From: CAZAYY01 sp964489525
GTDB lineage: Bacteria > Chloroflexota > Anaerolineae > Anaerolineales > JABWBV01
Assembly: GCA_964489525.1 (NCBI GenBank)
Contig: CAZAYY010000016.1
Coordinates: 1-64,000, forward strand
Reading direction: 5' to 3'
DNA: 64,000 nt
Positions 32,670-46,400 of the stretch are shown in pieces (the stretch's first letter is position 1; each line of letters begins with the position of its first letter). The notes under the pieces were generated by a model that was not told the origin of the DNA, did not search any database, and worked only from the letters and a program-made list of their open reading frames with translations. The translations under genes were made by a program, and so were the position numbers.

Positions 32670-33764
32670 ATGGCCGATACTCCCGAACCGATGCACGAAC
32701 AAAACAAGGATTCCCAACCCCTGCAGCTTAACACCGAGGACAGCGCTCTTGAAATGTTAAGCCTGGAACAGCGCGGCAGCTTAAGCCCCGAACTCCAGGC
32801 CGTTTTCCTCACATTAAACCTGCGAGACCAGGAATTTGCGGCAAAAACCTTCACGCCCCACGATCTGCCGGTATTCCTCACCCGGAAAAAGGCACAAATT
32901 GCCCAAAATAAGGCCCAAAAACAGCGGCTGGCGGAAATTGAGGCCAGAATGACACAGGCCACCCAGGCAGCCGCTCAAAACGCCGATAACAGCCAAAATA
33001 TACTGGGTGGAATTGCCGCAGCCGCCGGGCTGGGGGCAGCCGCAGCCGCAGCCAGCCAGCTGCCTGACACGGGCAGTTGGACAGTGGAATCTCCTCAGAA
33101 GGCGATTGAAGCTGCACTACGACGTTTACAGGTGGAGTTTGGAGGAAAGGAAAGGACAGAACTTGAAATTCAACGCAGTGGCGACCCAGCAGGCCAGTAT
33201 ATTGTTCATGCGGTTATTGGCGTAATACGCCGCAGCCGGAACGAACCTGGTTGGAACCCGGGCCGAGACCTTATCCCAGCTTTGGACATCACGCTTGCCA
33301 GCAACAAAGCAGTCTCCGAGGTGCATGTTGAGGTTGGCGAACTGGATAAAGAGACCTTGATTGATGCTGCCAAGTCTTTAAGCCGTAAAGGGTTTAATGT
33401 TCTTAAACGAGGGGCCACCTCGATACTGCGCAAGGGTCGCTTGGATGCTGGTGATATGATTGACATGGCCGGCGCCACCCTGGAAACCGCTTTTGATCTG
33501 GGTCAGGCCATGAAGGACCTGGATTTAAAGAAACGCACCTGGACCTGCCTGGGCGAGGTGTTTACCCCTCTGGAACAAGCCTACACTGACCTGGTGCAAA
33601 AGACACGCGAACAAGATGCTCAAGCCATTGAAATTTGGGACCGGTACTTGAAATGCCCCACCTGCGGCGTGGCTTTCATGTCAGAAGACACCCAATGCCG
33701 GGTGTGCGACACAGCACGACCCGCAAAACCTTCTATACGCGATCCCCGTAACCAGGTTAAATAG
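32670..33764 (+). CDS. Unrecognised protein with C-terminal zinc ribbon
   Basis: A 364-residue soluble protein I cannot assign. The first 65 residues are Glu/Gln-rich and helical, a charged coiled-coil-like segment follows (about 65-100, KAQIAQNKAQKQRLAEIEA), then an Ala/Gly-rich stretch (about 110-130, possibly a short membrane or linker segment). A globular middle follows (about 140-260). The end carries a zinc ribbon: C-P-T-C, 11 residues, C-R-V-C, near residues 328-346. Zinc ribbons of this form often bind nucleic acid or other proteins. Gene is alone, on the plus strand between divergent and convergent neighbours, with a strong terminator. Start is the ATG at 32670 following GAGGAT. Confidence 0.7.
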   Translation: MADTPEPMHEQNKDSQPLQLNTEDSALEMLSLEQRGSLSPELQAVFLTLNLRDQEFAAKTFTPHDLPVFLTRKKAQIAQNKAQKQRLAEIEARMTQATQAAAQNADNSQNILGGIAAAAGLGAAAAAASQLPDTGSWTVESPQKAIEAALRRLQVEFGGKERTELEIQRSGDPAGQYIVHAVIGVIRRSRNEPGWNPGRDLIPALDITLASNKAVSEVHVEVGELDKETLIDAAKSLSRKGFNVLKRGATSILRKGRLDAGDMIDMAGATLETAFDLGQAMKDLDLKKRTWTCLGEVFTPLEQAYTDLVQKTREQDAQAIEIWDRYLKCPTCGVAFMSEDTQCRVCDTARPAKPSIRDPRNQVK

Positions 33765-33870
33765 CTGCCAGCAGGCTTTCACCAACCTGGGGTAAACTCC
33801 CCTACCCTATTTCCCTTGTTCCTTAAAACTATCACCCTGCCAACAATTTTGCGACACAATCACCCACAAT

Positions 33871-33908
33871 AAAAAAGGAGCGGCCTCCAGGAGGCCGCTC
33901 CTTTTTTT
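33871..33908 (+). terminator. Bidirectional terminator at the end of the giant gene
   Basis: A run of A, then GGAGCGGCCT (33877-33886), loop CCAGG, AGGCCGCTCC (33892-33901), then a run of T. It serves both the plus-strand zinc-ribbon gene and the minus-strand giant gene, whose stop lies at 33922-33924. Confidence 0.9.
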
Positions 33909-33921
33909 GTTTCAGGGCAGG

Positions 33922-34480
33922 TTACCTTTCGGGAGCCCGATAGGCTTCCTGATCTACCAACCGAGCGTTGACAGCCATTGGAACCTGGTCTGCATCCAGA
34001 GCCAACAAACCCGCAATAACATTCACCGGACCGGTGATGTTGTTATAGGTGCTGGTGAATAACTCGTGGATCTCCTGGATAGCCCCGTAAGACACACCAT
34101 AGTTGAAAGAGTCCACCTGAGCGTAAACCGTCGTTCCAATCGGGAGCGGGAAGCTCACCACACTCTCACCGAATTTATAGAACGAATCGCCATAGCTGAG
34201 AACCAGCGATTCACCAGGCATCAGCGGAGCCACTGCGTTGAAAGGAACCAACCATACCATACCCTGATTGCTCAGGTTATTCCAGGTCTGGTTCACTGCA
34301 TAGGGTGCCGGGTTCGGGTTGATGTAGACATCTACCCAGAAGGAGCTGGTTACAGGGGCGGTGCCGCGGTTGCGGATGACCAGTTGAATATTGTTTTGCG
34401 AGGCGACAATCGAGTCCACAACCAGGTCAGGCAGGGCTGTACGACCTTCGCGATGGACAATTGGTAGGAAGGCCAGGGTG
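33922..34480 (-). other. C-terminal CARDB-like domain of the giant protein
   Basis: After LTLAFLPIVHREG comes LPDLVVDSIVASQNNIQLVI, then RNRGTAPVTSSFWVDVYINP, the pattern of CARDB (cell-adhesion related) domains. A further beta domain with many Tyr (FGESVVSFPLP, then SFNYGVSYG) ends the protein. No transmembrane helix or sorting signal is visible, so attachment must be elsewhere or the end is free. Confidence 0.6.
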
Positions 34481-37400
34481 AGTTGGTTGACTGCCGGTTC
34501 GTTCTCGTTGTTGCTCAGGTCCGGATCGGTGATGTTGGCCGGGATCGTGACCGTGGCAATGTTCGCAAACGGGCGGTAAGTGGTCACCTTACCGGTGATG
34601 GTGTACTCAACCCAACCACCTGCGGGCAGGTCCACTTCGTGGTAGACATCGCCACTGCCGCTGGCGGGGCAAGTTGCGCCGCCAAAAGCCTGGCAGGTCC
34701 AGGTCGGGTTCTCGACTTCAGCCGGAATCGGGTCATGGACAATTACCTTGCGGGCGTCGCTCGGACCAGCATTGGAGACCTTCAGGTTGTAGGTGATCAT
34801 CTTGCCAGGCAACGTCGGGCCGCTGGTGATGGTCTTTTCAACCATGACATCTGCAACCGCCGAGATGCTCGTGGTGACATACGCCCGGTTCTGAGCCGTG
34901 TCCGGATCCAGCGTGTCGCTGGTCACAAAGGCTTCGTTCTTCAAGACGCCCGAAGTGAAGTTGTAGATGAAGTCGGGGGCGATCTTTGCCGTAAGGTTGA
35001 TGACCACCGACTGGCCCGCAGCCAGGTTGCCCAGCTGGCAGGTGACCGGATCGGCCGGGTTGCCAACCGTACCCAGCGTGCAGCCTGGGAAGTCAACCGT
35101 GGCAGAACCAGCCAGCAAGCCGAACGGCAGCGGATCGGTGAAGGTAACGTTGCGAGCGGTGCTCGGTCCGGCATTGGTCACTGTGATGACGTAGGCAATC
35201 TCTTCGCCAGCAACTGCCGTGGCCGGGCCGGTCTTCGTGATAGACAGGTCAGCAGAGGCAACCACAGAGATGGCATCGGTGGCCTGGTTGTTCGACAGGT
35301 CAGGATCCGGCGTGCCATCAGCCGTGTAGACGGTTACCAGGTCGTTGATATCCATCGTGGCATCAGCTCGGACGACGATCTGAATGGTCCAGCGTCCAGA
35401 TCCATCGGCACCCACCGGCTCAAGCGGCTCATTGAGTGCGAACTCAAGGGTCTCGGCATCGCGCAGGTTCACCTGGGCGTCGTTGCGGGTCGGGTCAAGG
35501 ATGACCGCTACCACCTCGAAGTTGCCGTTGGAGAGGATTTCGTCGCGAATGGCAACGTTGCGAGCGTAGGACGGGCCGAAGTTGTCCACGAAGATGGTGT
35601 AGGTGAAGGTCTCACCGGCATTGACGACATCGTCCGGTTTGCTCATCTTGACCACACGCAGGTCGGCAGACTCGTTGACGAGGGTGTTGACGGTGGAGGT
35701 GTTGTTCGCCGGGACCGGGTCATTGATGTAGCTTGAGACTTCGGCAACGTTGGTCAGGTAGCCCAGGCCGTTTACGTAAGCATCGGCAGCAACCAGGACA
35801 CGGACTTCGACCAGGCGGGTCTGGCCAGCCAGCAGGTCGCCAAGGTCACAGGTGAGTTCATTCAGGTTGTTGTCATAGACACAACCACCGGTGTTGGTGA
35901 CATAGGTGGCATCGGCCGGAAGCATATCCACCAGTTCGACATCGAAGGCACTGTGCGGGCCGTTGTTGGTGACCGTGATCTGGTACACCAACTGCTGACC
36001 AGCCATGACCGGGCTCGGCGTGGCTGTCTTGACGACAGACAGGTCGGCTTTGGTCGGGTTGAGCACCAGGGTGGTTTCCGTGGTGTCACTGCTGGCTTCG
36101 AGGGTGAAGGTGCCGTCGGCGCCCCAGACTGCAGTGTTGATGAGTTCGGTGTTGTTCGGTGTCTCAAGGCTGACCTGGAAGCGCAGGTAAACCTCGCGCC
36201 ATTCGCCAGACTGGAGTTCGCCGAAGTAGCACTGGACCTCGTTATTGGTGACCACCGCGAAGCAGTTTGCAGAGCCATTAGCCACTTCGTAACCCAGGAA
36301 GGTCAGGTAGCCGCCAGCAGGCAGCTGGTCAGTCAACCGGACATTGCTCAGGGCTGACGGGCCAAGGTTCTCGACATACAGGGCGTATTCGAGGATAGCG
36401 CCGGCTTCAACCGGATCCACGAAGTCCGTCTTCTCCACATACAGCACCGGCGAGCGGGTGACCGTGTTGAAGTCGGTAACGTAGTTGTTGGCAGAGTTGT
36501 AATCGGGCGTCTCAGAGCCAACGTAGGCCGAGTTCTGGAGGGCAGCGCCATCCGGATAACCCGGATCCACGAGAGCTACGAGCGTAATCGTGCGAGACTC
36601 GCCAGCCGGGATGGTGCCGAGGCCGCAGACCACCGGGTTGCCCAGGGCACAGCTTCCTGCGCCGCCGGTAACATCCACGCTTTCAACCACGATGCCATCG
36701 GGGAGGGAATCGTACACAGTGACATTTTCAGCATCGGACGGGCCGTAGTTGGTCACGACGATGGTGTAGGTCACATCCTGACCGGCAATCACCGGGCGAG
36801 GTGTGCTGGTCTTAGTGATGCCCAGGTCAGCCGAAGCGGTGATGGTGTGGGCTACGAAGGCCAGGTTGTTGGTGGTGTCGGGATCGAGCACAGCGCTGGA
36901 GACGGTGGCGACGTTGTTGATATCCATCGCGCCGGTAGCCTTGACGACAATTTCGATCACCCAGCGGCCAACGCCGTTGGCGCCAGCACCCGGTTCGAGG
37001 ACACCCGCATAGGCACAGTCAATGGACAGGCGTTCGTTGGCTGACTGCGGGGTATTCGGCGAGCAAGCCGCACCAGCACGATTGCCGAGAACATCCGCAT
37101 TGACGGAGACCAGTTCGAAACCACCATCCGAAGTCAGGACATCGGCTACTTCAACCAGGGTCGCAGCGCTTGGGCCGAGATTATCCACGATGATGGTGTA
37201 GGTCAGTTCTTCACCAGCGGGCACTTCGTTATCGGGTTTGCCGAACTTCAGGATGCGCAGGTCGGCTTCGCAGTCCACCGGAGTGGAAGCGCTGCCGGAG
37301 GCATCGCGGTCGGCGACGGCATCACCAGTCACATCCCAGGCCACCAGGGCGGTATTGACCAGGTTGGCGCTGCAGGTGAACATCGGGCTGATGCGCAGGT

Positions 37401-40400
37401 GCAGGTCGAAGGAGACCATTTCACCCGGCCGCAGGTTGCCAAAGTCACACTCGATGACGCCGCCAAGGTCCACACAGCGGTTGTCAGTGACGTAGAGCAG
37501 GCTGGTGCCACTGGGCAGTTGATCGGTCAGCATCACCGCGTGAGCCGTCGAAGCACCCGTGTTCTGAACCATGATGGTGTAGGTCTGGTCTTCACCAGCC
37601 ACCGGGGAAGCGTCGTGGGCCAGCTTGGTAACTACCAGGGCAGAGCCGTTCAATACCGAAACGGTTTCTTCGAAATCGCCACCGAAATCGGCAGTGGAAT
37701 CAGCATACCAGACGACCGAATTGGTCAGGTCAACCCCTTCGGGGATGTCGGCATCCACAAGGAAGGTCAGGTAAACTTCACGCCACTCGTTCACACCCAG
37801 GTCGCCAAAGTAGCAGTCCACGGTGCCGTAAGTGAAAGGCTGGACGCAAGATACTGCGCCTTCAGCACCCGAGTAAGCCACTTTGACCAGGGTCAGGCCA
37901 TCGGGGATGCTGTCGTAGAAGTATACGTTGCGAGCCATGGACGGACCATTGTTGTAGACGCCGATGGCGTATTCAAGCAGGGTGCCGGCAACCACGGTTG
38001 CAGAATCGGCCGACTTCCAGACATTCAGGTCGGAGAACACACCCACGGTGGTGGCGGCATTCGCCAGGTTGTTGCTGGTGTCCGGATCGTAGTTGTCGGA
38101 GTAGGCCATGGCCTGGTTGAACAGGATGGTGCCATCCGGAACGTTGGCGGCCACACTCACCTCGATGGTGAAAGAAGCCGATTCGTTGGGCAGCAGGTCA
38201 CCGAAGTTGCATTGGACAACCGAGTTAAGCGTGTACGGCTGGACGACAGCGCATGCGCCAGTCGAAGGCGTCACACTCACCAGGCTGAGGCCAAGCGGCA
38301 GGGTATCCACAACCACTACGTTTTCAGCAGTGGACGGGCCGTTGTTGGTGACTTCCAGTTCGTAGCTGAAGCTGGTGCCAGCCTGAGCCGCAGTCGGGGC
38401 CGACTTGGTCAGGGCCAGGTCTACCACGGCTTCGAAATCGTTGGCGGTGACGGCCTGGTTGTTGTTTTCATCCGGGTCGTAATCGCTGCTGGAAACAGTG
38501 GCAACGTTGGTCAGGTCAATCTGCTCCCTGGCGGTGACGACGATCTCAACCATCCAGCGGCCAGCGCCGAGCGCCGGGCCGAAGGTTTCAAGGTCTTCAC
38601 CGAGTTCGCAGGTGATGGTCAGGCGGCCAGAGATGCCGTTCAGCGGGGCTGCCGGGATACAGCTGGCGTTGGTGCGGTTGCCAAACAGGTCGGCTTCCAC
38701 ACTCACCAGGTCGAACATGCCATCGGAGAGCAGCTCGTCGGTGATGACCACCGAGTGAGCGAAGCTCGGGCCGATGTTGTCCACAATCAGGGTGTAGGTC
38801 AGGCGTTCGCCAGCCTGGACAGTACCATCGGGCAGGCCGAACTTCAGGATGCGCAGGTCAGCCACGCAGTCCACCGGGGTGGTGGTGGAGGTGCTGGACT
38901 GGCGATCGGCGCCAGCAACATCGTCAATGTCCCAGGCGGCCGAGACTGCATTGGTCAGGCCAACGCCGCAGGCGAAGTCCGGAGCGATGCGCAGGTGCAG
39001 GTCGAAGGAAACTTCTGCGCCTGGCAGCATATCGCCAAAGTCACAAACCAGGTCACCGGAAACCAGGGTACATCGGGCGTCCGTAGCATACAGGAAGGTG
39101 GTGCCGGCCGGGATGTCATCGGTGAGGACGACATCGAAGGCGGTGGAGGAACCCGTGTTGTGGGCCACAATGGTGTAGCTCTGGTCGCCGCCAGCCACCG
39201 GGGAAGCATCCCAGGCAACCTTGGTTAGGGCAACCGCAGAGTTGTTGATCACCGTGGTTTCTTCAACCTTATCGCCAATAAAGTCCGCCGGGGAATCGGC
39301 AAACCACTCGGTGTTGTCGGTCAGAATGGTGCCATCGGGCAGATTCGGATCCACCAGGAAGCGCAGGAAGACTTCCACGTATTCCCCAACTTCGAGGTCA
39401 CCCAGGTAGCAGTCCACCGAGCCATAGGTGAAGTTCTGCAGACAGTATGGGCTGCTGCCGAACGGAGCATCACCAAAGACGAATTCCACCAGGGTCAGGC
39501 CTGCGGGCAGGTAGTCGTAGAAGTGGACATTGCGGGCCACAGACGGGCCTGTATTCGCTACATTGAAGTAGTATTCCACAATCTCGCCTGCAGCCACCGG
39601 GTCGGGGCTGTCGAGCTTGGTCACATCAAGTTCCGAGAACACGCCGATGACCGTGTCTTCGTAAGCAACATTGTTGGCGTTATTGTCGTCGAACTGGTCG
39701 CTGTAAACGATTGCCTGGTTGAACAGGGTAACGTTCTCGGGCAGGCTTTCGGAAGCGAGAACCGTGATGGACCAGCTTTCGGATGCGCCGGATGCCAGCG
39801 TACCGAGGTTGCAGAGGATAGAAAGGTTGCTGTCGGCGTATTGGACGGTAGTGCAGTTGCCCACGGCCGGATCAATGTCAATCGAGATCAGTTCCAGGCC
39901 AAGCGGCAGGCTGTCCATCGCCACCACGTTTTCAGCCTCGGACGGGCCGTAGTTCGTGACGGTGAAGAAGTAAGTGTACTGCATACCCGCCACAACCGGA
40001 TCAGCGCTGTCGGCCTTGAGGATCTCAAGGTCGGCAACAGCCGTGATCTCGTGAGCAACGCGGGCCAGGTTGTTGGACTTATCGGGATCGAAGTCAATCG
40101 AGGAGACCGCGGCGGTGTTGTTGACATCCTGCGGTTCCTTGGCTGTGATCACGATTTCGACCACCCAACGGCCAGCGCCCGGATCGTCAAATTCGGACGG
40201 GCCAAAGACATCCAGGTCAGCGCCCAGTTCACAGGTGATGGTCAGGCGTTGGTTAATATTGAGCACTGGAGCCACCGGAGTACAGGTTGCCGTCGGGCGG
40301 TTGCCGTTGATATCGGGGTTGATGCTGACCAGGTCGAAGACGCCATCGGAGACCAGCTCGTCGGTGATGACCACGTTGTGAGCAAAGCTCGGGCCGAGGT

Positions 40401-43400
40401 TATCAATGAAGAGTGTGTAGGTCAGGAAGTCGCCAGCACGGACATCGCCGTCGGGTTTACCGAACTTGACGATGCGCAGGTCAGCAACGGTCTGGACACG
40501 AACAGTAACGCTGTCCGAATCGTTATCGGTGCGGTAGTCGGTTTCGAGAGCGTTCACGAAGACCTGGTTGGTCAGCAGGCTGCCGGGGTAGACGTCGGCA
40601 TTGACGTGGACGTAGACCTGGAACGAGATCGAATCTCCCGGCGACAGGCTGGGCAGGGCACAACCGTTGACACTGGACAGTGCAGCGAGGCCACAGCCCT
40701 GGGTATCGAACAGGTAGGTCATGCCCGCAGGCAGGATGTCGCGAACCGTTACCCGTGTGGCAAGCGATGGGCCGTTGTTGGACACGGCGATATTGAAGAC
40801 CATCTGGTTGCCTGCCACCGGGGTGAGGGTGGAGGCCGTCTTGACCACAGCCATGTCGGCGTGGCGGTTGACACCCGTGAAGCTATCGTCGGTGTTGTTA
40901 TCCGGGTACGGATCATTGGTCACCGGCAGGAACGGCGGGTCGTTGGAAACCGCAGGCGGCTGGCTGGGCGGCGTGGCCGGGCCAGCGAGCACGGTGGCTT
41001 CGTTGTCCAGCGAGGTCGCCAGGTCATCATCGTTCGGGTCGGGGATAAAGCCGCCCTGGTGCGATTGATCGTTGATCAGGTAGATATTGAAGGTCACGCG
41101 GCCGCCAGCGGGGATGGAACCCACGGAGCAGACCAGGTCGTTGTTGTTGACTGCACCTGGAACACAGGTTGCGCCTTCGATATCCACAATGACGACATCA
41201 TTCAGATCGGGCATGTCTTCATATACCTGGACGTTCTGAGCATCGGACGGGCCGTTGTTCTGAACCGTTACTTCGTAGCGGACCAGCAGGCCGGCCGTGA
41301 CCGAGTCCTCAATGTCCTCATAGAGGAAGCGATTGTCCTGGTAGCCCACCACGTTACGGCCAAACGAGCGTTTGACCAGGCTCATATCTGCCCAGGTTTC
41401 CACGGTGGTCTGGGTGTAGGCATAGTTGCTGCTGTTGTCATCGTCGAAGTTGTCCGACGCCACAAAGGCATCGTTTTCGAGGACGGCTCCGGCAGGCAGG
41501 GCCGGGTTTACCAGAACCTGGAAGTAGATGTAGGCAGAGGTACCCGGCAGCATGGTTCCGATACCGCAGGTAAGGCGGTCGGCAATGTCGCCCGGTGTCC
41601 CAGTCACACAGCCTTCAAGCAGGTTGTCCATGTACCAGATTTCCAGGGTGCCAGGAATGATCGTGACACCCGCGGGCAGGCGGTCGTAGAGGACAACGTT
41701 TTCAGCAGTGGACGGGCCATCGTTGGTCACCACAAGCTCGTAAGCTATGCGGCGCCCAGCGGTGACGGAGGTCAGCGAGGTGGTGTAGTTGCCCGTCGGG
41801 AACGGCTGGCCGAGGTTGGTGATGTCGAAGATCTGGCCTTCAGCGCCCACTTCCTGGACCTCGCCGATGGCAGTCTTGGTGACCACCAGGTCGGAGACAG
41901 CCGTGATTTCGTGGGTGACGATCGCCAGGTTGTTGTAGATGTCCGGATCGTAATCGAAGCCGGTGACATGGGCGATGTTGTTGATATCCTGCGGTTCCTC
42001 GGCGCGGACACGAATGGTCAGAATCCAGCGGCCGCTGTTGGTGGCCGGGCCATCGGCTTCCAGGGTCTCCAGGTCGCCGGTGAGGGTGCAGTTCACCTCA
42101 AGCCGTTCGCTGATGTTCTCGACACCGGTGGGCGGCAGAACACCAAAGGCAGGCGGGGCAGTGACAATCGGCCATGGGTTGGGGCCAACCAGGTTGCTGC
42201 CGCCCTGGCCAGAATACGGGACGCTGACACAGAAGGCTTCGCGGTCGCTGTTGATGTCAATCAGGTCGAAATTGCCAGAGGACTGGATCAGATCAACCAG
42301 GGCGACTTCATGGCCATAGGACGGGCCGAAGTTGTCCACGATGATCGTGTAGGTCAGGATGTCGCCAGCGCGGACGTCGCCGTCGGGCTTGCCGAACTTG
42401 ACGATGCGCAGGTCGGTTTCGGTTTCAACCCGAACCTCGCGAGTGAAGGCATCGTTGGCGTTGTTGTAATCATCGGCAGAGGTGTCGACAGCAGCGGTGT
42501 TGTCCACGATGGTGCCGGGCAGAACGTCCGGCCGGACGGTGACGTACACCTTGAAGGTGACCGATTCGCCCGGTTGGAGCGTACCGAGGGCACAGCCGGA
42601 AGCCAGGGTGGCTTCGCCACAGCCCAGCGTGTCGAGCTTGTAGATCATCTCAGCCGGGAGCGTATCCGCAACCACCACATCGCGGGCAGCAGACGGGCCG
42701 TAGTTGGTGACGGTGATTTCGTAATACATCTCGGTACCGGCAACCGGCGTCACATCGGAAGCGGTCTTGACCACACCCACATCGGCAACCGAGCTGACGG
42801 TAGCAATGGCAGTAGCACCATTGTTGCTGAGGAACGGATCCCAGGTCAACGGCTGGACAGCGCCCGTGAAGGTCGGGGTGCCAGGCAGGCTGGTGTTGCT
42901 GCTGCCGCTGAGGGCGGTGGCCGTGTTTTCAAGGTCGGTGCCGGCCGGGACGTTCGGATTCACCAGGAAGTACATGCTGAAGGTGGTGCGGGCACCCGCT
43001 TCGAGCATACCCAGCGAGCAGTCGTAAGCGCCCATGCTCACCTCGGACGGCGTGCAGGTGGCGCCTTCGGCGTACAGGAAGGTCATCGGGCCGGGCAGCG
43101 GCGTGGTGGAGACAACATCCGCAATGGTGACATTGCGAGCATACGACGGGCCGAGGTTGTCCACAACCACTTCGTAGCGCAGGACCATGCCCGCAGTGAC
43201 CTCGTTGGCCACATCTTCAACCAGCGGTTGGTCGAGGATGGCATCGTGGCCGGTGACCACCTGGCCGGTGGCCGTCTTGGTAACAGACAGGTCGGCGGCA
43301 TTGAGGACTGTGGTCAGGGTGTTGGCATAGTTGTTGCCGTTTTCCGGATCCATGGTGTCGGAATAGGTGAAGGCGTCGTTGACCAGGACAGTGCCCGCCG

Positions 43401-46400
43401 GGATGTGGGCGCCTACAATCACCTGGAAGGTGACCGTGGCGGATTCACCCACGGCCAACGTGCCGATACCACAGGCGATCTTATCGAGCGGCATGCCCGG
43501 CGTACCGAGCGTGCAGTTGACACCGGCAGGGGCAGTCAGCGAACCCGGGTAGAGGGTGACGCCATCGGGCAGGCGGTCGGTCAGGACGACGTTCTCCGCC
43601 GGGGACGGGCCAAAGTTGGTTACCGACATGGTGTATCCGATGCGGCGGCCAGCGGTGACCCGGAGCGAAGAGAAGTAATTCGGGGCAGTCGGGAAGACCT
43701 GGCCAGAGATGGCGCTGTTGAACATCAGGCCAGCCTGGTTCACCTGCTGCTCTTCGCCCACGGCTGTCTTGGTCACCCGCAGGTCTGCGACCGGGATGAC
43801 GCTGAGAGCCACATCGGAAACATTGTTGCTGGTATCCGGATCGGGTGTGTCAGCAGTCACCTCGGTGGTGTTGCGCAGGTCGTTCTCCACCAGAGACACG
43901 AGGACGAAGGTCATCGTCAGGCGGTTGTAGTTGTTGGTGTCGAGGACGTTCAGGCGATCCACCAGGTAGGTGCCCGGTTGGACGCCCTGCGGGACCGTCA
44001 CAATCGGACCGCTGTTGCAATCCGACTGGACCACAGAAGCACCGGCACTGACGAAGGAGAAGGCGCAGCTAACCAGCTCGTAGTTCGCCGAGGCGAGCAG
44101 CGTATCGTAGATGATGACGTTGCGGGCGACGGACGGGCCGAGATTGTCCACGAAGATCGTGTAGGTGAAGGTCTGACCAGCATCCACGGTGCCTTCCGGC
44201 ATCACGTACTTGGTGATGCGCAGGTCGGCCAGGTCCTGGACAGCAGTGTAGTCGGTGAAGGTGTCGTTGGCCGCAACCGGATCGGTTTCGGGGCTATCCA
44301 CCTCGACCAAGTTGGCAATCGTCACCGTGCCGTCGTTGTCGGGGTCACCGAAGACGGTGTCGCTGAGAACCTTGGTCAGGATGTCGAAGCTGAAGGACTC
44401 GCCAACCGCCAAGCTGCCAAAGTCGCAAACGACAACCGGTAGGCCGGTGATATCGCAGGCAGCATCGTCGAACAGGTAGTCCACATCCGGCGAGAGCGTG
44501 TCGGTCACCACCACAGAGGCGGCATCCGACGGGCCGTTGTTGACCACGTTGATCGTGTAGAGCAGGTTGAGGCCGGCGATGGCCGGGTCGGGCACGCCGA
44601 CTTTGGTGACGGCCAGGTCGGTGCGGCGGACGACAAGCTCGCTCACTTCATCCATGTTGTTGAAGTAGTCGGGATCGGGGTCATCCGACTCAATCGACGC
44701 CGTGTTGGTGAGGACGGTGTTATCGGCGACATCCGAGCGAATGAAGACATCCACAAACACGGTTGGCGTAGTAACTTGGAAGCCCAGCGTTGGGTCGAGG
44801 TCGCCAATCCGGCATTCGAGCAGATTTCCAGAGGTGACCACACACGGCAGTTCAACACCGCCAGCCTTGTTCTCAATACCCATGTATGCAGCCACAAACT
44901 CCACACCGGCTGGCAGGTAGTCCCAAAGGGCAACCGAACGAGCAGTGGACGGGCCGTAGTTGTAGATATCGAAGATGTAGGTGCGGTACTCACCGGCTAC
45001 CCAGGGGAATGGGCCTTGGGCAATTTTTATCACCGCAATGTCAGCCGAAGAGTTCACCGTAGTGGAGTTATGCGCATAGTTATTACGCAGATCCGGATCA
45101 AAGGTGTCCGAGAAACCACGGGCATCGTTGAGGATCCAATCCTGGGCCGAATCGGAGATGTCCACCGCATCCGGGTGTACCCAAACGGTGATGGTCATCG
45201 TGACCGAAGCAAACGGCAGGATGGTGCCAAACGAACAGGTGGTCGGGTCGGACGGATCGCCCGGCGTGCCAGCGGTGCACTGGGCATTCTGGGAGCCAGC
45301 GACGCTGATCAGGTCCACTTCGGCGGGCAGGTTGTCCACAATCATGGCGTTCTCTGCCGTAGACGGGCCGAGGTTGCGCATGGTCAGGGTGTAGGTAAGC
45401 ATTTCGCCGGCAACCACCGGGTCGGGGCTGCTGGACTTGGTCAGGTACAGGTCGGCGGCAGCGAAGACGTTGATGAAGTCGGTGGCACGGTTGTTTTCCA
45501 TGTCCGGATCGGGCGTTCCGTCTTCACCGGTGAAGACATCCACCAGGTTGTTGACATCGGTCTCTTCGAGGGCGTAGAGCACGACCTGGATGACCCAGCG
45601 GCCCGTGTGGACGGTATCCTGGACAGCCAGCGGTTCAAGCAGGTAGAACTCGAGGGCGCGCCCGGTGACCGTGTTGGAAATCACGGTGTAGCTGTCGCTG
45701 AGCAGCGGGTCGAGGATGACACTGTCCACCACGAAGGCTTCGTTGGACAGGATCTGGTCACGCAGCATGACGTTGCGCGCCCAGGACGGACCCATGTTCT
45801 CGACGATGATTGTGTAGGTGAAGAACTCACCGGCCATCACGGAGGTATCGGGCTTGCTGACCTTGTAGATGCGCAGGTCGGCGCTGTCTTTGACGGCGCT
45901 GTTCAGGACAAAGGTGTTGTTGGTCAGGTCGCTGTCCGGCGTCGGGCTGGCAGCCACAACGGTGTTGCTGAAGGTAGCCGTGCCGTTATCGTCGAAGCGA
46001 ATGGCAGCAGCGTCCACTTCAGCCAGGATGCGGAAGGTAGCAGATTCGCCCACGGCCAGGTCACCCGCATCGCAGGTAACCGTGGAGGGATCCACAATCG
46101 TGCAGGCGCTGTCCACCACCTGGGCGGTGAAGGAAATCGGCAAGGTGTCGGTGATCACCACATCGGCGGCGTTAGACGGGCCGTTGTTGGTGACGGTGAT
46201 GAAGTACTCGATGTCCGTGCCAGCGATAACCGGGTCGGGCGAGGCTGTCTTGGTGACGCTCAGGTCGGCATCCAGGACAACTTCAACCGTTTCGGTGAAG
46301 TCACTGGTAGCGGTGAAGCTGAGCGGCGAGAGGGCATAAATATCCACGAGGTTGTCGTAGAAGCCAGCAGGCAGGCCCGGATCGACCATGAAGGTCAGGT

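Noticed and set aside
39523..44442. Very long open frame on the plus strand (about 1,640 codons), and similar ones at 59245-62496, 44776-47325, 57181-59160 and 37399-39228
   Set aside because: They lie antisense to the DUF11 array in a fixed phase. Their translations are repetitive, Val/Gly/Arg/His-rich mirror images of the repeats, and they have no ribosome-binding sites. They result from codon bias in the real gene.
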